Positions 38,637-49,991 are shown, numbered from the stretch's first letter. The stretch is DNA of 64,000 nt from Diphasiastrum complanatum (GCA_029204225.1 CM055095.1:43052223-43116222), one strand, 5' to 3'. The notes: generated by a model from the sequence alone, not told the origin. Numbers and translations: made by a program.

Positions 38637-39061
38637 GCTCTAATACCATATTGGAAAGAGGTGTGTAAAAGATAGGTAAAAAAAGAATTGAATAAAAAGA
38701 ATTTGAATGACAAGAAAGAAAACTTATTGTGTGCAACGGAATAAACTATCTTCGTCTTTCTCTATGCATGACTACGCCTATCAATTTCAAACAAATCAAT
38801 AGTGATAGAAATCATGTTCAATCTTATAGTAACTAACTTTGAAATCATCAGTACTATAGTGATTATGTAGCCAAACATTTAAGCATTGAATTATCAGACA
38901 AATAATCAATCACAAAAAATTACATAAATGCATACATTCTGAGACAAACCTGAATGCAATAAAAAGATAGTATTAATTCAGTATGAAACGAAATAGATGT
39001 AAATGAGTACAACAAGTTTGCGGTTTGAAGCTGCGTACTCTAAGCTATTTATGAACGACTA
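38637..39061 (-). repeat. PBS and truncated 5' LTR (TGTTGG family)
   Basis: PBS on the minus strand is TGGTATTAGAGC (38637-38648). LTR from 38649 matches 27862-28270 closely and stops at 39061, where unrelated sequence before the CACTA block begins. About 570 bases of LTR are missing. Confidence 0.8.
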
Positions 39062-39304
39062 ATCAAGAAGGAGCAAGCCTCAATGTCAAGCATCTACATA
39101 AAAATTGGAAGGAATCAATTTTGGAGGTGCTAGGAAGGTGCAAGGCTCTCAAGTTCATCAAAGAAGTCAACATCAAGGAGGCACTATCATGGATATGGTG
39201 ATCTCAGATCTTCATCAAACTCATTGGTTGATCTTCACACCTATGAACCTGCAATGATCAGTCTTAAGTGTTATAAATACATGTACCATATAACTATCAA
39301 GTTA
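39062..39304. other. Junction sequence, no gene recognised
   Basis: Short unique stretch between the truncated LTR and the first SET module. Confidence 0.35.
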
Positions 39305-39720
39305 GTTTGATGCCATATGCAGGACCTCAATACAATTGGGGTGATTGGCATGTTTTGTGTCATCACCAATGGAGGATGCAAGTATATGGCTTGAATTCAA
39401 ATGCTTGTTCTTTAGAGGAGCAACACATGCAAGGAGACAACATCTCAAGGGCAAATCGTAGATACATTGATGGACGTCCAGATGTGCATGGAAACATTGC
39501 TGCATATATAAATAGTTCCATTGGCCACCCTCTATTGATGAATTGTAATTTTGAAGAACGCACCAATCGAAAAGAAGAATATTTACTAGGAATGCAAAGG
39601 GCACTTATGTAATGGTCTGTGCCACTAGATCTATCAGGTTTGGGGAGAAATTGTTCATCAAGTATAGTTTCAACCATCCTCTACCCAAATGTTTGCAAAA
39701 GACAATAAGTCAAATGTGAA
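39305..39720 (+). pseudogene. SET-domain module, copy 1 (left-truncated)
   Basis: Reads MPYAGPQYNWGDWHVLC, then NRRYIDGRPDVHGNIAAYIN and SSIGHPLLMNCNFEE. After a one-base shift at about 39610 it reads VMVCATRSIRFGEKLFIKYS. These match the YxG, IDG..GN.A.YIN and ATR.I..GE.L...Y elements of SET methyltransferase domains; the NHSC motif is replaced by NSSIG. The N-terminal GLFAL part is missing. It is followed by the 5' part of a tnp2 gene in the same orientation. Confidence 0.7.
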
Positions 39721-40004
39721 GATTTAAATTTTGTTGATATGCAGAGATCGTATAATCCATGCATCTTGATTGTATTTGGTTTGTGTCATTAAATATGTCA
39801 AATATTAGAAACATTATTTGTCATTTGCCTAGATGTTTCCATAAGATAATAAGTGAAAGCTAATGAATGTGAAATTCATAAATATGTAAATATGTAGAAG
39901 CGTGCAATTCTTTGAGTTTATTGAATGTTAATAAGTTGAAAAGAAAAATGGTCTAATAGATACATTGGTATGTTCATACTTTTTAAACAAAGAGGTAATT
40001 TATA

Positions 40005-40085
40005 TTCATATGCAACATTTAGATCTATCAAGTATTGGGAGGAAATGTTTATCAAGCAGTGTTTCAGCCTACTTCTTGTTATTTT
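40005..40085 (+). pseudogene. Degenerate second copy of the SET C-terminal exon
   Basis: YSYATFRSIKYWEEMFIKQCF resembles VMVCATRSIRFGEKLFIKYSF 0.4 kb upstream, and the DNA around it (ATTTAGATCTATCAAGTATTGGG) is similar. It recurs in unit B at about 42727-42807. Confidence 0.55.
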
Positions 40086-40139
40086 GGTATATAGGATTCT
40101 TCATCCTCATTTAGCGTTGGAGACAATAATCCTCGTAAT

Positions 40140-41756
40140 GGTCGACGTAGACAACAAATGCAATACAATGGTCCTCATATAAAGCAATTACCTCGTTGTC
40201 TACGTCAAGGCTTAAAAGAGATGATGGAAATTGATGAGCGCATCAATCAAGAGACTAATGCATCTGAATATAGCTCATCTAGATCTACTTCTTCGCAAAC
40301 AAGCTACAATGATGAAAATGAGCTTCCAATGAATGATGAATTTGAAGTCATGGGAGACATGTTGGATGATATGTACGAGAATAATAGTGCAGCTAGACAC
40401 AATGAACAAGATGAGGAGGCACTTTTGTCTAATAAAGAAAAGAAATTGCGAGAAGAATCAAAGACCGCATTGTATCCTGGAGCAAAGACATCTCGTTTGG
40501 CGACTTCTCTACTTCTATTAAATCTTCAAGCCAAATATAGATGGAAAGCCTCACATCATTATTTGAGTAAATTTTTTTTTCATCTACTTGTCATTTTTGC
40601 TTTGAAATAAAATTTATAATTTGGACATCCAGTGATAATTTTTTTACAATAACTTCTTTTGTCATGTACAGACTATTGAAAAACAAAATTATCCCAGAAT
40701 GGAATGTCATGCCTGAGACAAGAGATGAGGCATGGAAGATGTTGTCTAACATCAAGATGGACTACAAGCAATATCATGCATGTCCAGAAGATTGTATTTT
40801 ATATCAAGAAAGGTACGAATCACTCAAGAAATGTCCCATTTGTGATACTCCTCGATATAGAGATGATTTGCAAGGGGCAACCATTCCGTGCAAAGTCTTA
40901 CGACCTTTTCCAGTAATTTTATGATTGCAACATTTATTTCGTTGTAAATCTCTTGCACAACTTCTGGACTGACATGCACACCATACCTCTACGGATGGGA
41001 TGATGAGGGTATCTTCAGATTCACCTGCATGGAAATACATCAACAAAGATTATCCAAGCTTTGCCAATGAGTCAACAAATGTGAGATTTGGTCTTGCAAC
41101 AGATGGTGTGAACCCCTTTGGTGTACGAGCAACTACGTGGTCCATTTGGTCTATTTGCTTGGTAAATTATAATATTCCTCTTTGGTTGAGTACAAAAAAG
41201 GGACAATTTATATTGACACTTCTAATTCCTGGCAAATGCAAGGTAAAGAACATGGATGTGTATCTTGAGCCGGTTATTGACGAGTTGGAAGATTTGTGGA
41301 AGGGGATAAATGCTTTTTGCATCCCTTACATGAGAGGGAGATTACACTACATGCCATTGTAATGTGGACAATGCATGACTATCCAGGATTAGGTGAATGC
41401 TCAGGTAATCATTCAAACAATGTCTATCTTGTGTACATAGGAGTTTGTTTGTAGTTACATACAACTAGTAATTCTTGACATTTACATGATATACTACAAT
41501 GGCTATAATTATTCTTTGACATATACTTTTTTAAGTACTGATTGATAGTATCCATTTGTTGGGCAGGCTTTCAAACGGCAGGAAAAAATGCTTGTTTTTT
41601 GTGCGGGCCAAATCTTGTTGAAAGATACTCTTATAGTCTCAAAAAAGTGGTCTGTGAAAGTCATCGTAAATACTTGCATGAAGGCCATCCATTCAAAGAC
41701 ACTCATAGAAGAGGTTTGGAGGAAGAGTTGAGAGAAAGATGCCTCCAAAGAGGATG
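40140..41756 (+). pseudogene. CACTA transposase (tnp2 type), copy A
   Basis: The N-terminal acidic exon (DDMYENNSAARHNEQDEEAL, then TALYPGAKTSRLATSLLLLN) ends at an intron 40567-40671. The next exon reads LLKNKIIPEWNVMPETRDEA, then YKQYHACPEDCILYQERYES and LKKCPICDTPRYRDDLQG. It continues with VRFGLATDGVNPFG, LIPGKCKVKNMDVYLEPVID and ELEDLWKGINAF, intron 41405-41566, then GFQTAGKNACFLCGPN. These are the Transposase_21/tnp2 signatures. A 7-base deletion next to the first intron and several stops or shifts inactivate it. CACTA transposases cut the element at both ends; this copy cannot. Confidence 0.88.
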
Positions 41757-41862
41757 ATTGAATATGTTGCAGATGGATGTGTTCAAAAGAAATCCGTGAG
41801 TTGGATCTTCGCAAGAGACATGAGCATATGGTGGAGATTGTGTGCATGTTTGAGAGATTTGT

Positions 41863-42425
41863 GTGCATATTCGTGTTGGCCACTCCAATCACCATTACCA
41901 TTAAATGAAGCACCATTTATGTATTGGGGTCAAATATACATGATCATGCCTAGTGAACACTTTCCTGAGGCTAATTTGGGCCTTTTTGCATTGAGTAGTA
42001 TTGAGGCGCCTCTAAATAGTGTTGTGACATTGATGCCATATGCAGGACCTCAATACAATTGGGGTGATTGACATGCTTTGTGTCGTCACCAATGGAGGAT
42101 GCAAGTATATGGCTTGAATTCAAATGCTTGTTCTTTAGAGGAGCAACGCATGCAAGGAGGCAACATCTCAAGGGCAAATCGTACATACATTGATGGACAT
42201 CCAGATGTGCATGGAAACATTGCTGCATATATAAATAGTTCCATTGGCCACCCTCTATTGATGAATTGTGATTTTGAAGAATGCACCAATCGAAAAGAAG
42301 AATATTTACTAGGAATGCAAAGGGCACTTATGTAATGGTCTGCGCCACTAGATCTATCAGGTTTGGGGAGGAATTGTTCATCAAGTATAGTTTCAACCAT
42401 CGTCTACCCAAATGTTTGCAAAAGA
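41863..42425 (+). pseudogene. SET-domain module, copy 2 (most complete)
   Basis: From PLPLNEAPFMYWGQIYMI through HFPEANLGLFALSSIEAP and NSVVTLMPYAGPQYNWGD, then TGA in place of the Trp codon of copy 1. It continues YIDGHPDVHGNIAAYINSSI, then after a frame shift at 42330 VMVCATRSIRFGEELFIKYS. All SET blocks are present: GLFA, YAG, IDG.GN..YIN and GEEL..Y. The module starts abruptly at 41863 inside what is, in copy C, tnp2 downstream (DUF4218-like) sequence. Confidence 0.75.
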
Positions 42426-44996
42426 CAATAAGTCAAATGTGAAGATTTACATTTTGTTGATATGCAGAGATAGTATAATCCATGCATCTTGATTGTATTT
42501 GGTTTGGTCATTAAATATGTCAAATATTAGAAGCATTATTTGTCATTTGCCTAGATGTTTACATAAGATAATAAGTGAAAGCTAATGAATGTGAAATTCA
42601 TAAATATGTAAATATGTAGAAGCGTGCAATTCTTTGAGTTCATTGAATGTTAATAAGTTGAAAAGAAAAATGGTCTAATAGATACATTGGTATGTTCATA
42701 CTTTTTAAACAAAGAGGTAATTTATATTCATATGCAACATTTAGATCTATCAAGTATTGGGAGGAAATGTTTATCAAGCAGTGTTTCAGCCTACTTCTTG
42801 TTATTTTGGTATATAGGATTCTTCATCCTCATTTAGCGTTGGAGACAATAATCCTCGTAATGGTCGACGTAGACAACAAATGCAATACAATGGTCCTCAT
42901 ATAAAGCCATTTTTACCTCGTCATCTACATCAAGGCTTAAAAGAGATGATAGAAATTGATGAGCGCATTAATCAAGAGACTAATGCATATGAATCTAGCT
43001 CATCTAGATCTACTTCTTCACAAACAAGTTGCATCGATGAAAATGAGCTTCCAATGATGATGAATTTGAAGTCATGGGAGACATGTTCGATGATATGTAC
43101 GAGAACAATAGTGCAGCTAGAACAATGAACAAGATGAGGAGGCACGTTTGTCTAAAGAAGAAAAGAAATTGCAAGCTGAATAAAAGACAACTTCTCTACT
43201 TCTATCAAAGCTTCAAGCCAAATATAGATGGAGTAACGAAAGCCTCACATCATTATTTGAGTAAAATTTTTTTTCATCTACTTGTCATTTTTGCTTTGAG
43301 ACAAAATTTATAATTTGGACATCCAGTGATAATTTTTTTACAATAACTTCTTTTGTCATGTACAGACTATTGAAAAACAAAATTCTCCCAGAAGAGAATG
43401 TCATGCCTGAGACAAGGGATGAGGCACGAAAGATGTTGTCTAACATCGAGATGGACTACAAGCAATATCATGCATGTCCAAAAGATTGTATTTTATATCA
43501 AGGAAGGTACGAATCACTCGAGAAATGTCCCATTTGTGATACTCCTCGACATAGAGATGATTTGCAGGGGGAAACCATTCCGTGCAAAGTCTTACGACAT
43601 TTTCCAGTAAATTTACGATTGCAACGTTTATTTTGTTGTAAATCTCTTGCACAACTTATGGACTGGCAAGAACACCATACCTCTACGGATGGGATGATGA
43701 GGGTACCTTCAGATTCACCTGCATAAAAACACATCAACAAAGAGTATCCAAGCTTTGCCAATAAGTCAAGAAATGTGAGATTTGGTCTTGCAACAGAGGG
43801 TGTGAACCCCTTTGGTGTATGAGCAACTACGTGGTCCATTTGGTCTCTTTTCTTGGTAAATTATAATATTTCTCTTTGGTTGAGTACAAAAAAGGGACAC
43901 ATTATATTGGCACTTCTAATTCCTGGCCAACGCAAGGTTAAGAACATGGATGTGTATCTTGAGCCGCTTATTGACGAGTTGGAAGATTTGTGGAAGGGGA
44001 TAAATGCATATGACATTTCGCACCTCTTACATGAGAGGGAGTTTACACTACATGCCATTGTAATGTGGACAATGCATGACTATCCAAGATTATGTGAATG
44101 CTCAGGTAATCATTCAAACAATGTCCATCTTGTGTAAATAGGAGTTTGTTTACAGTTACATACAACTAGTAATTCTTGACATTTACATGATATACTACAA
44201 TGGCTATAATTATTCTTTGACATATACTTTTTTTAATAGTGATTAATAGTATCCATTTGTTGGGCAGGCTTTCAAACGGCTGAAAAAAGTGCTTGTTTTT
44301 TGTGCGGGCCAAATCTTGTTGAAAGATACTCTTATAGTCTCAAAAAAGTGGTTTATGAAAATCATCGTAAATACCTGCATGAAGGTCATTCATTCAGAGA
44401 CACTCATAGAAGAGGTTTGGAGGAAGAATTGAGAGAGAGATGCCTCCAAAGAGGATGTCTTTGAAAGATTGGCGAAAACTATGGGAGGAATCTCAAGCAA
44501 AGCCAATCGATGGTATGAAAAGATTACCTATATTTCATCGTTTGGAATATTGGAATAAACTTTTTATTAATCACCTACTTGATCCCATGCACATCTATCT
44601 GGAAACACTTGATTGGTGAAAAAGATATTATTGCTGCAAGGCACGATCTAAAAGAATCAAACACCAAAAAAGAATATTGGATAACGGATGGTGAAGATCA
44701 TGCTCCAAAAGTACCTTGGACATTCACTAAGGAGGAGCTTAATCATGTGCGCTCCATTATTCATGACATTAGGACACCAACTAGTTTTGCCCATTCTCTA
44801 CGGTCATCATTCACAGTGGACGGAAAGTTGCAAAGTCTCAAATCTCATGAATGGCTAAAGATGATTCAATTCATCTATCCATTGTCAATTCGTGGGTGCT
44901 TGTCAATGATTCTTGTAATTCTAAATAAAAATTGATTATTGCAATTCTGAATGAAATTGATTCTTGCAATGCTTTCAAATGATTGTTATTTAGCCA
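42028..44996 (+). repeat. Tandem unit B of the CACTA block
   Basis: Repeats 39305-41757, then from 44458 runs on into further tnp2 sequence not present in unit A. It ends at 44996 against an inverted SET fragment. The last 72 bases (44925-44996) recur at 56993-57064 at the end of copy C. Confidence 0.85.
42862..44935 (+). pseudogene. CACTA transposase (tnp2 type), copy B
   Basis: The first exon has a frame change near 43060 but keeps RWSNESLTSLFE across the intron 43261-43365 (105 nt, GT-AG), giving SLFELLKNKILPEENV. It then reads YKQYHACPKDCILYQGRYES, then CPICDTPRHRDDLQG, stops, VRFGLATEGVNPFGV, LIPGQRKVKNMDVYLEPLID and DLWKGINAYDISHLL. Intron 44106-44267 is followed by GFQTAEKSACFLCGPN and KKVVYENHRKYLHEGHSF, then, unlike copy A, PIDGMKRLPIFHRLEYWNKL, LDPMHI, VPWTFTKEELNHVRSI and LKSHEWLKMIQFIYPLSIRG. 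It is inactivated by several stops. Confidence 0.88.
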
Positions 44997-45390
44997 AGGT
45001 GGCCAATGGAACTATTTATATATGCAGCAATGTTTCCATGCACATCTGGACGTCCATCAATGTATGTACAATTTGCCCTTGAGATGTTGCCTCCTTGCAT
45101 GCGTTGCTCCTCTAAAGAACAAGCATTTGAATTCAAGCCATATACTTGCATCCTCCATTGGTGAGGACATAAAGCATGCCAATCACCCCAATTGTATTGA
45201 GGTCCTGCATATGGCATCAATGTCACAACACTATTTAGAGGGACCTCAATACTACTCAATGCAAAAAGGCCCAAATCAGCCTCAGGAAAGTGTTCACTAC
45301 GCATGATCATGTATATTCGACCCCAATACATAAATGGTGTTCCATTTAATGGTCATGGTGATTGGAGTGGCCAACACGAATATCTACTTC
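44997..45390 (-). pseudogene. SET-domain module, inverted copy 3
   Basis: Open on the minus strand from MYWGRIYMIMRSEHFPEADL through LGLFALSSIEVPLNSVV, YAGPQYNWGDWHALC (Trp intact) and YIDGRPDVHGNIAAYINSSI, then cut at 44997. It joins unit B tail to tail. Confidence 0.72.
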
Positions 45391-45639
45391 TAATGAAGTT
45401 TTTACCTATGGTTGCAAGCTAGGTGGAAGAGGAAGGTCAGACAAAGAACCTAGAATGTCTTTTGACACATCAACAGTGTGTAGTACGTTGTAATTATCTT
45501 TCAAACTAGTCATAATACATCCAAGACATGTTCTCTTTTCTAAAGAGGTGGTCAAGTTTGTGGAATCCACATGGAGTATCGTGGAGGACTCATGTGCAAT
45601 ATCCAGGATAGGTGTGGTTGGGTGTAGGGAACGTTCTAG
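45391..45639. other. Junction, no gene recognised
   Basis: Unassigned sequence between the inverted SET fragment and the copia stop codon at 45640. Confidence 0.35.
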
Positions 45640-46425
45640 TTATTTGGAGACATGGATTGAATCACAAGGTATTGATGAACTAACTATATCATGCAAGGGG
45701 TCATCATCAACAAGAGCATCATCTAAGTTCAAAGATGATCCAAAATCAATATTCATGTGATTTATCCTATCAATATTCATGTGATTTATCCTATCCCTTG
45801 GAACTCTCATGCTTTGAGGCTGATCCTCAAGATCTTCCTCCTTTTGATGCTCCTCCTCAATGCTAGCAAGATCACACTTTGCCAAGATCTCCTCTTGAGT
45901 GATCTCCTCTTTTGCCAAGCTCATTCTTTCAAAAGCAACACTAGCTTCCAACTTAAACAATCTTCCATGCTTAAATCCCTTTGCAATGCAAACATCATTC
46001 TTCAAGATGAAACAAACACCATGCTTAAAGTGGACATCCAAACCACTTTCTAAGAGTAAACCAACACTAAGCATATTCTTGGTGATTGATGGTACATAAA
46101 GGACATTTTCTAGATCCATGCATTTTGAGGATTCTAGACACAAAGAGATGGTGCCAACACCATCTATCCTATACTCTTCATCATTTGCAGTAAAGACAAA
46201 CTTTTTAGCATCATTGAATGAGTGTAAGGTTGAGAAAAAGTCCTTTTCACAAGACATGTGGGAGCTAGCCCCACTGTCAATCCACCAATTTTCTCTTGAA
46301 TTGCTATTGCTTGTTGGTGAGGATGTAGATGCCATCAAAAATACATCTACTTCATCCTCCTCCTCTCCTTTGCAAGGTTTCCTTGTTTGTCCTCCTCCAC
46401 TTGTGCTCTTAGCCTCTTGTAGCAT
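45640..46425 (-). pseudogene. Copia protease plus integrase-RT linker, core deleted
   Basis: WWIDSGASSHMSCEKDFFST keeps an intact DSGA protease site, then FVFTANDEEYRIDGVGTISL, YVPSITKNMLSVG and GRLFKLEAS. After EITQEEILAKCDLASIEEEH the frame jumps to linker-like sequence (MRVPRDRINHMNIDRINHMN, DPLHDIVSSS) and stops at 45640. The integrase core, RT and RNase H are missing without loss of frame. A 24-bp tandem duplication (45747-45794) doubles RINHMNID. Confidence 0.8.
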
Positions 46426-47222
46426 TTAGATGCATAATGCCCCTTCTTTCCACAAAAGAAGCATTTTTGCTTTGACTTGTCCTTTGAGCTTGATGCATCA
46501 TCCTCTTCTTTGGCCTCCTTTGGATGCTTCTTCTTTCCATTGGTCTTCTTTTTGCCCTTGAATGAGAAATTGGCTTTCTCATCACCATCCTGCAAAGACA
46601 AGGAACTCATCCTAGATTTTGCATGGAGCATCCTACACTCTTCAGCCACTAATACACTGTGAAGTTTTTCTATAGTTGGCAAAGCGTCTTGGATGGCAAA
46701 ACTTTGGAGCAGATTTGCAAAGTCATCTCCTAGACCATTGAGGACAATTTGTACAAGCTCTCCATAATGAATCTTCTCTCCAATGGAAGCCAACTCCCTA
46801 TTTAGAGACTTGATTCTGAGTACATAATCTTGTGCACTCTCCTCACTTCTCCTCATGCTTTGCAAAATTTGATTTCTAAGCATAAGAACTCTAGAAGTGT
46901 TGCTAGACTCATAGATTGATTTTAAAGACTCCCAAGCCTCTTTAGCATTAGTACAAGCTGATACTTCTCTCAACAAATCATTGCTCACATTCATCTTCAC
47001 ACAATGAAGTGCAAGCCTAGATCTCTTCTTGTATCTAGCTAACTCATGTGCACCTAGAGGTTCATCTTCATCTTCAATCAAGAACTCATAAAGGTTTTGG
47101 AGAACTAAGAGTGACTCCATTCTAACCTTCCAAATAGCATAATTTGTAGAATTCAACCTCTCACTAGCTTCTAGAAGGTATGCTCCAGTAGATGCCATCT
47201 TACTAGTGACTTCTACAAACAA
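46347..47222 (-). CDS. Copia Gag, intact frame
   Basis: 291 codons from ATG 47222 (or the Met at about 47198): YLLEASERLNSTNYAIWKVR, then EAWESLKSIYESSNTSRVLM, LQSFAIQDALPTIEKLHSVL, a Lys-rich stretch, and zinc knuckle CFFCGKKGHYASKC with all four ligands. It overlaps the protease frame (46425) by 79 bases in another frame. It is clearly related to the Gag half of the ORF at 51810. The element it belongs to lacks most of pol. Confidence 0.85.
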   Translation of the reverse strand: MFVEVTSKMASTGAYLLEASERLNSTNYAIWKVRMESLLVLQNLYEFLIEDEDEPLGAHELARYKKRSRLALHCVKMNVSNDLLREVSACTNAKEAWESLKSIYESSNTSRVLMLRNQILQSMRRSEESAQDYVLRIKSLNRELASIGEKIHYGELVQIVLNGLGDDFANLLQSFAIQDALPTIEKLHSVLVAEECRMLHAKSRMSSLSLQDGDEKANFSFKGKKKTNGKKKHPKEAKEEDDASSSKDKSKQKCFFCGKKGHYASKCYKRLRAQVEEDKQGNLAKERRRMK

Positions 47223-47991
47223 GAAATAGATTTGATTGACTTGAAACTCACAAAGGTCTCACACTTGTAGTGTTTCACTCAAATTTGATTTCTAATCCAA
47301 CAAATGGACTTATAATCACAGTTCTATCACTCCCTCACAAAGCTGGAATGAAGATAAGATGAAGTGAAAACTACTTTCAAACAAATCTTGCCAAGAAATG
47401 GATTTGATTGTCTCTAGAAACTCACTAAGGTCTCTCTCTTGTAGTTTTTCACTCAAATTAGATTTCTAATCCAAAAAATGGACTTATAATCTCAGTTCTA
47501 GCACTCCCTCACAAAGTTGGAATGAAGATAAGATGATGTGAAATCTACTTACAATCAAATCTTGCCAAATTTGGCTATTTTTGGACAAAAAAATGACTTA
47601 ATCTCTTTCTTCCTTCTTGGTGTACTTTCAAGACCTGTTTTTAACCTTAATAGGACTTGATCTCAGCCTAGGTTAATTAGATTCCATGAAACAAATTCAA
47701 ATCTAATCAATGGCAAATGATCTTGGTAGATTATCCTAGGATCTCCACCAAAAATTACACCAATAGCTCACAAATTGAATTTTTTTGGATCAAATGAATA
47801 CCATGCATTAAATGCAGGTTCAGAGGTGCCCACACATGTGGATAGTATGGATTTGGACCCCTACCAAGTTTGGGATCAAATCTCCTCACCAAAATCAAGA
47901 TTCTAGCTTGCCCTCTCAATACTAGTTTTTAGCACCAAAACTTGCTAAAAATGGATTTGCATTAGATCAATGGCTTATGCTCTTGTACTTG
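47223..47991 (-). repeat. Leader with internal tandem duplication
   Basis: Two diverged copies of about 174 bp (47229-47398 and 47400-47575; AAGGTCTC at 47253 and 47427) sit between gag and PBS. Non-coding. Confidence 0.65.
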
Positions 47992-48704
47992 GATCTGATA
48001 CCATGTGAAAGTACTGTAATTTAGGACCATAAATGGATCTACAAAAGATCCACAAGAGTGATTGGATGCTTGCTTAACAATCTATCAAAAAACTAGACAC
48101 AAAAAAGTTGATCTAGATTGGCAATTTGACAAACAACAAGCATTAACAATCAAAAGCATTGATAAACATTGAAATCCGAGCCCACACGTGTGTACTACAG
48201 GCTATAGTACGGCTTTCAACCTGAGAAACAAGTAGAAATTGATTTGGTTTCATTTGGATCACAAAAACTCAATGTACATAGTGAACTAGCTTGAGATTGC
48301 CAATGAGCTCCAAAAATTTTCTATCTTCTCACTATGGAGAGAGGGAATACATAGCAAATTCGACTTCCTTCTTGAAGTTAGGTGGATTCCCAGCATGTAA
48401 TAAGGAAGTTAACTCACTCTCCTTGACCTAAAATGAAACCCTAGTCTATTTCCTAGAGTTATGCTTGGTAGATAGCTAGTTGGTCAAATTTTCACCTTAA
48501 ACTTAGGTGTAGGTCCTATAAAGTAGGGATGACCACCAAATAGACATGACCAACTCTCTTGACTTGACCTAACCTACATTAGGATGGGTTTCCCATGTGG
48601 CATCATGGCCTCACATGTGTGGGACCCACTTGTGTACACAATTTACACTATTCTACATGGTTTTTGATCAAGCTAGATTTGCCAATTTTTGGCAATTCTT
48701 CACA
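47992..48704 (-). repeat. PBS and 5' LTR of the gag-protease copia, 701 bp LTR
   Basis: PBS on the minus strand is TGGTATCAGATC (47992-48003). LTR 48004-48704 has inverted ends TGTGAA/TTCACA. Contains CACACGTGTG (48183-48192). No 3' LTR remains at the left. Confidence 0.85.
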
Positions 48705-49610
48705 GGAATGATCAAAATCAAACAATCAGTCATATACTCAATTGATTCATTGCCCACTCAATCACTCATTTGATTAATTTTGAATGGTCCATGTTATTTT
48801 TGGGGTAGCTTGGGATATAGCTTCATTTTGCCCTTTTTTTTTAGTTTTCTCTTCTCAAACTTAAGGAGAACTAAGTCTCCTTCCTCATACTTGACTGCCC
48901 TGTGACATGAATTTGCGCTCTTTTCTTGCTTCTGTTGTGCTTTAGCAATGGATTGTTGAACTTTTGAATAAGTGTCTTGATAATCCTCCACAATTTCATC
49001 TGAAGCAAAAATGTTTACTTTAGTCTTCAATATAGGAGGTAAGATAGGCTTTCCATACATGATTTCAAAGGGTGCTTTGCCTAAAGAGCTCTCCAAAAGT
49101 TACTCGTGAATTTCTTATCCCTATTAGATACAATACTCTTTGGTAAACCATGAAGCTTAAAAATATGATGAATAAATAAATGAGCAGCTTCAAGTCCTTT
49201 AAGGTTCTTCTTACATGGAATGAAATGGGCTTGCTTGCTAAATCTATCAATGATAGTCCTAATCATTTCATTTTTGTTCTTCGGCTTAGGTAACCCTGAG
49301 ACAAAATCCATAATAATGTGTTCCCATGGGGATTCGGGAATGGGTAAAGGATGAAGTAGTCCTGGAGTTTTCAATCCTCATTCATCCTTAGTATGTTGGC
49401 ATACTAAACATGCATTTACATAATGTCTTGTATCTGGATTCATGGTAGGCCAATAGAAGAACCTCTTGATAGCTTCAAGAGTGGAAGGTATTCCTCTATG
49501 TCCAACATAAGGGGGATTATGAAACATTTTCCTTTCCATGGTTGTCTTGCCGCACTACTCCTAGGCGAAGTGTACTCATGTAGGAGTGTGGAATCTCATT
49601 CTACATAGTG
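48705..49610 (-). pseudogene. Ty3/gypsy integrase, decayed
   Basis: Minus strand: MFHNPPYVGHRGIPSTLEAI, then KRFFYWPTMNPDTRHYV and CLVCQHTKDE (zinc-binding HHCC region), stop, PGLLHPLPIPESPWEHIIMD (first Asp), IDRFSKQAHFIPCKK and PKSIVSNRDKKFTSNFW (second Asp). A deletion and frame change remove the region of the third catalytic residue, then GKAPFEIMYGKPILPP, a basic linker and KYEEGDLVLLKF. It lies between the copia LTR and CACTA copy C. Confidence 0.88.
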
Positions 49611-49991
49611 ACCTTACATGAGAGGGAGATTACACTACATGCCATTGTAATGTGGACAATGTATGACTATCCATGATTAGGTGAATGCTCAGGTAATCAT
49701 TCAAACAATGTCTATCTTGTGTACATATGAGTTTGTTTACAGTTACATACAACTAGTAATTCTTGACATTTACATGATATACTACAATGGCTATAATTAT
49801 TCTTTGACATATACTTTTTTTAATAGTGATTAATAGTATCCATTTGTTGGGCAGGCTTTCAAACGGTTGGAAAAAATGCTTGTTTTTTGTGCGGGCCAAA
49901 TCTTGTTGAAAGATACTCTTATAGTCTCAAAAAAGTGGTTTATGAAAATCATCGTAAATACTTGCATGAAGGTCATTCATTCAGAGACACT
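49611..49991 (+). pseudogene. CACTA tnp2 copy C, left half
   Basis: Near-identical to 41325-41705 and 44028-44404, including intron 49693-49854. It stops at GAGACACT where the LTR element at 49992 is inserted and resumes at 55563. Confidence 0.85.
49987..49991. repeat. Target site duplication ACACT, left
   Basis: ACACT at 49987-49991 equals 55563-55567. The uninterrupted site GAGACACTCATAGAAG is seen at 44398 in copy B. Confidence 0.95.

Larger units (their letters stand above)
39305..42027 (+). repeat. Tandem unit A of the CACTA block (2.72 kb)
   Basis: 39305-41757 is repeated at 42028-44457 with an offset of 2,722-2,723 near the start, at high identity and with small indels. The unit carries SET end, spacer, tnp2 exons and introns. 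Unit A then runs on through the second SET module, whose 3' half begins unit B. Confidence 0.85.
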
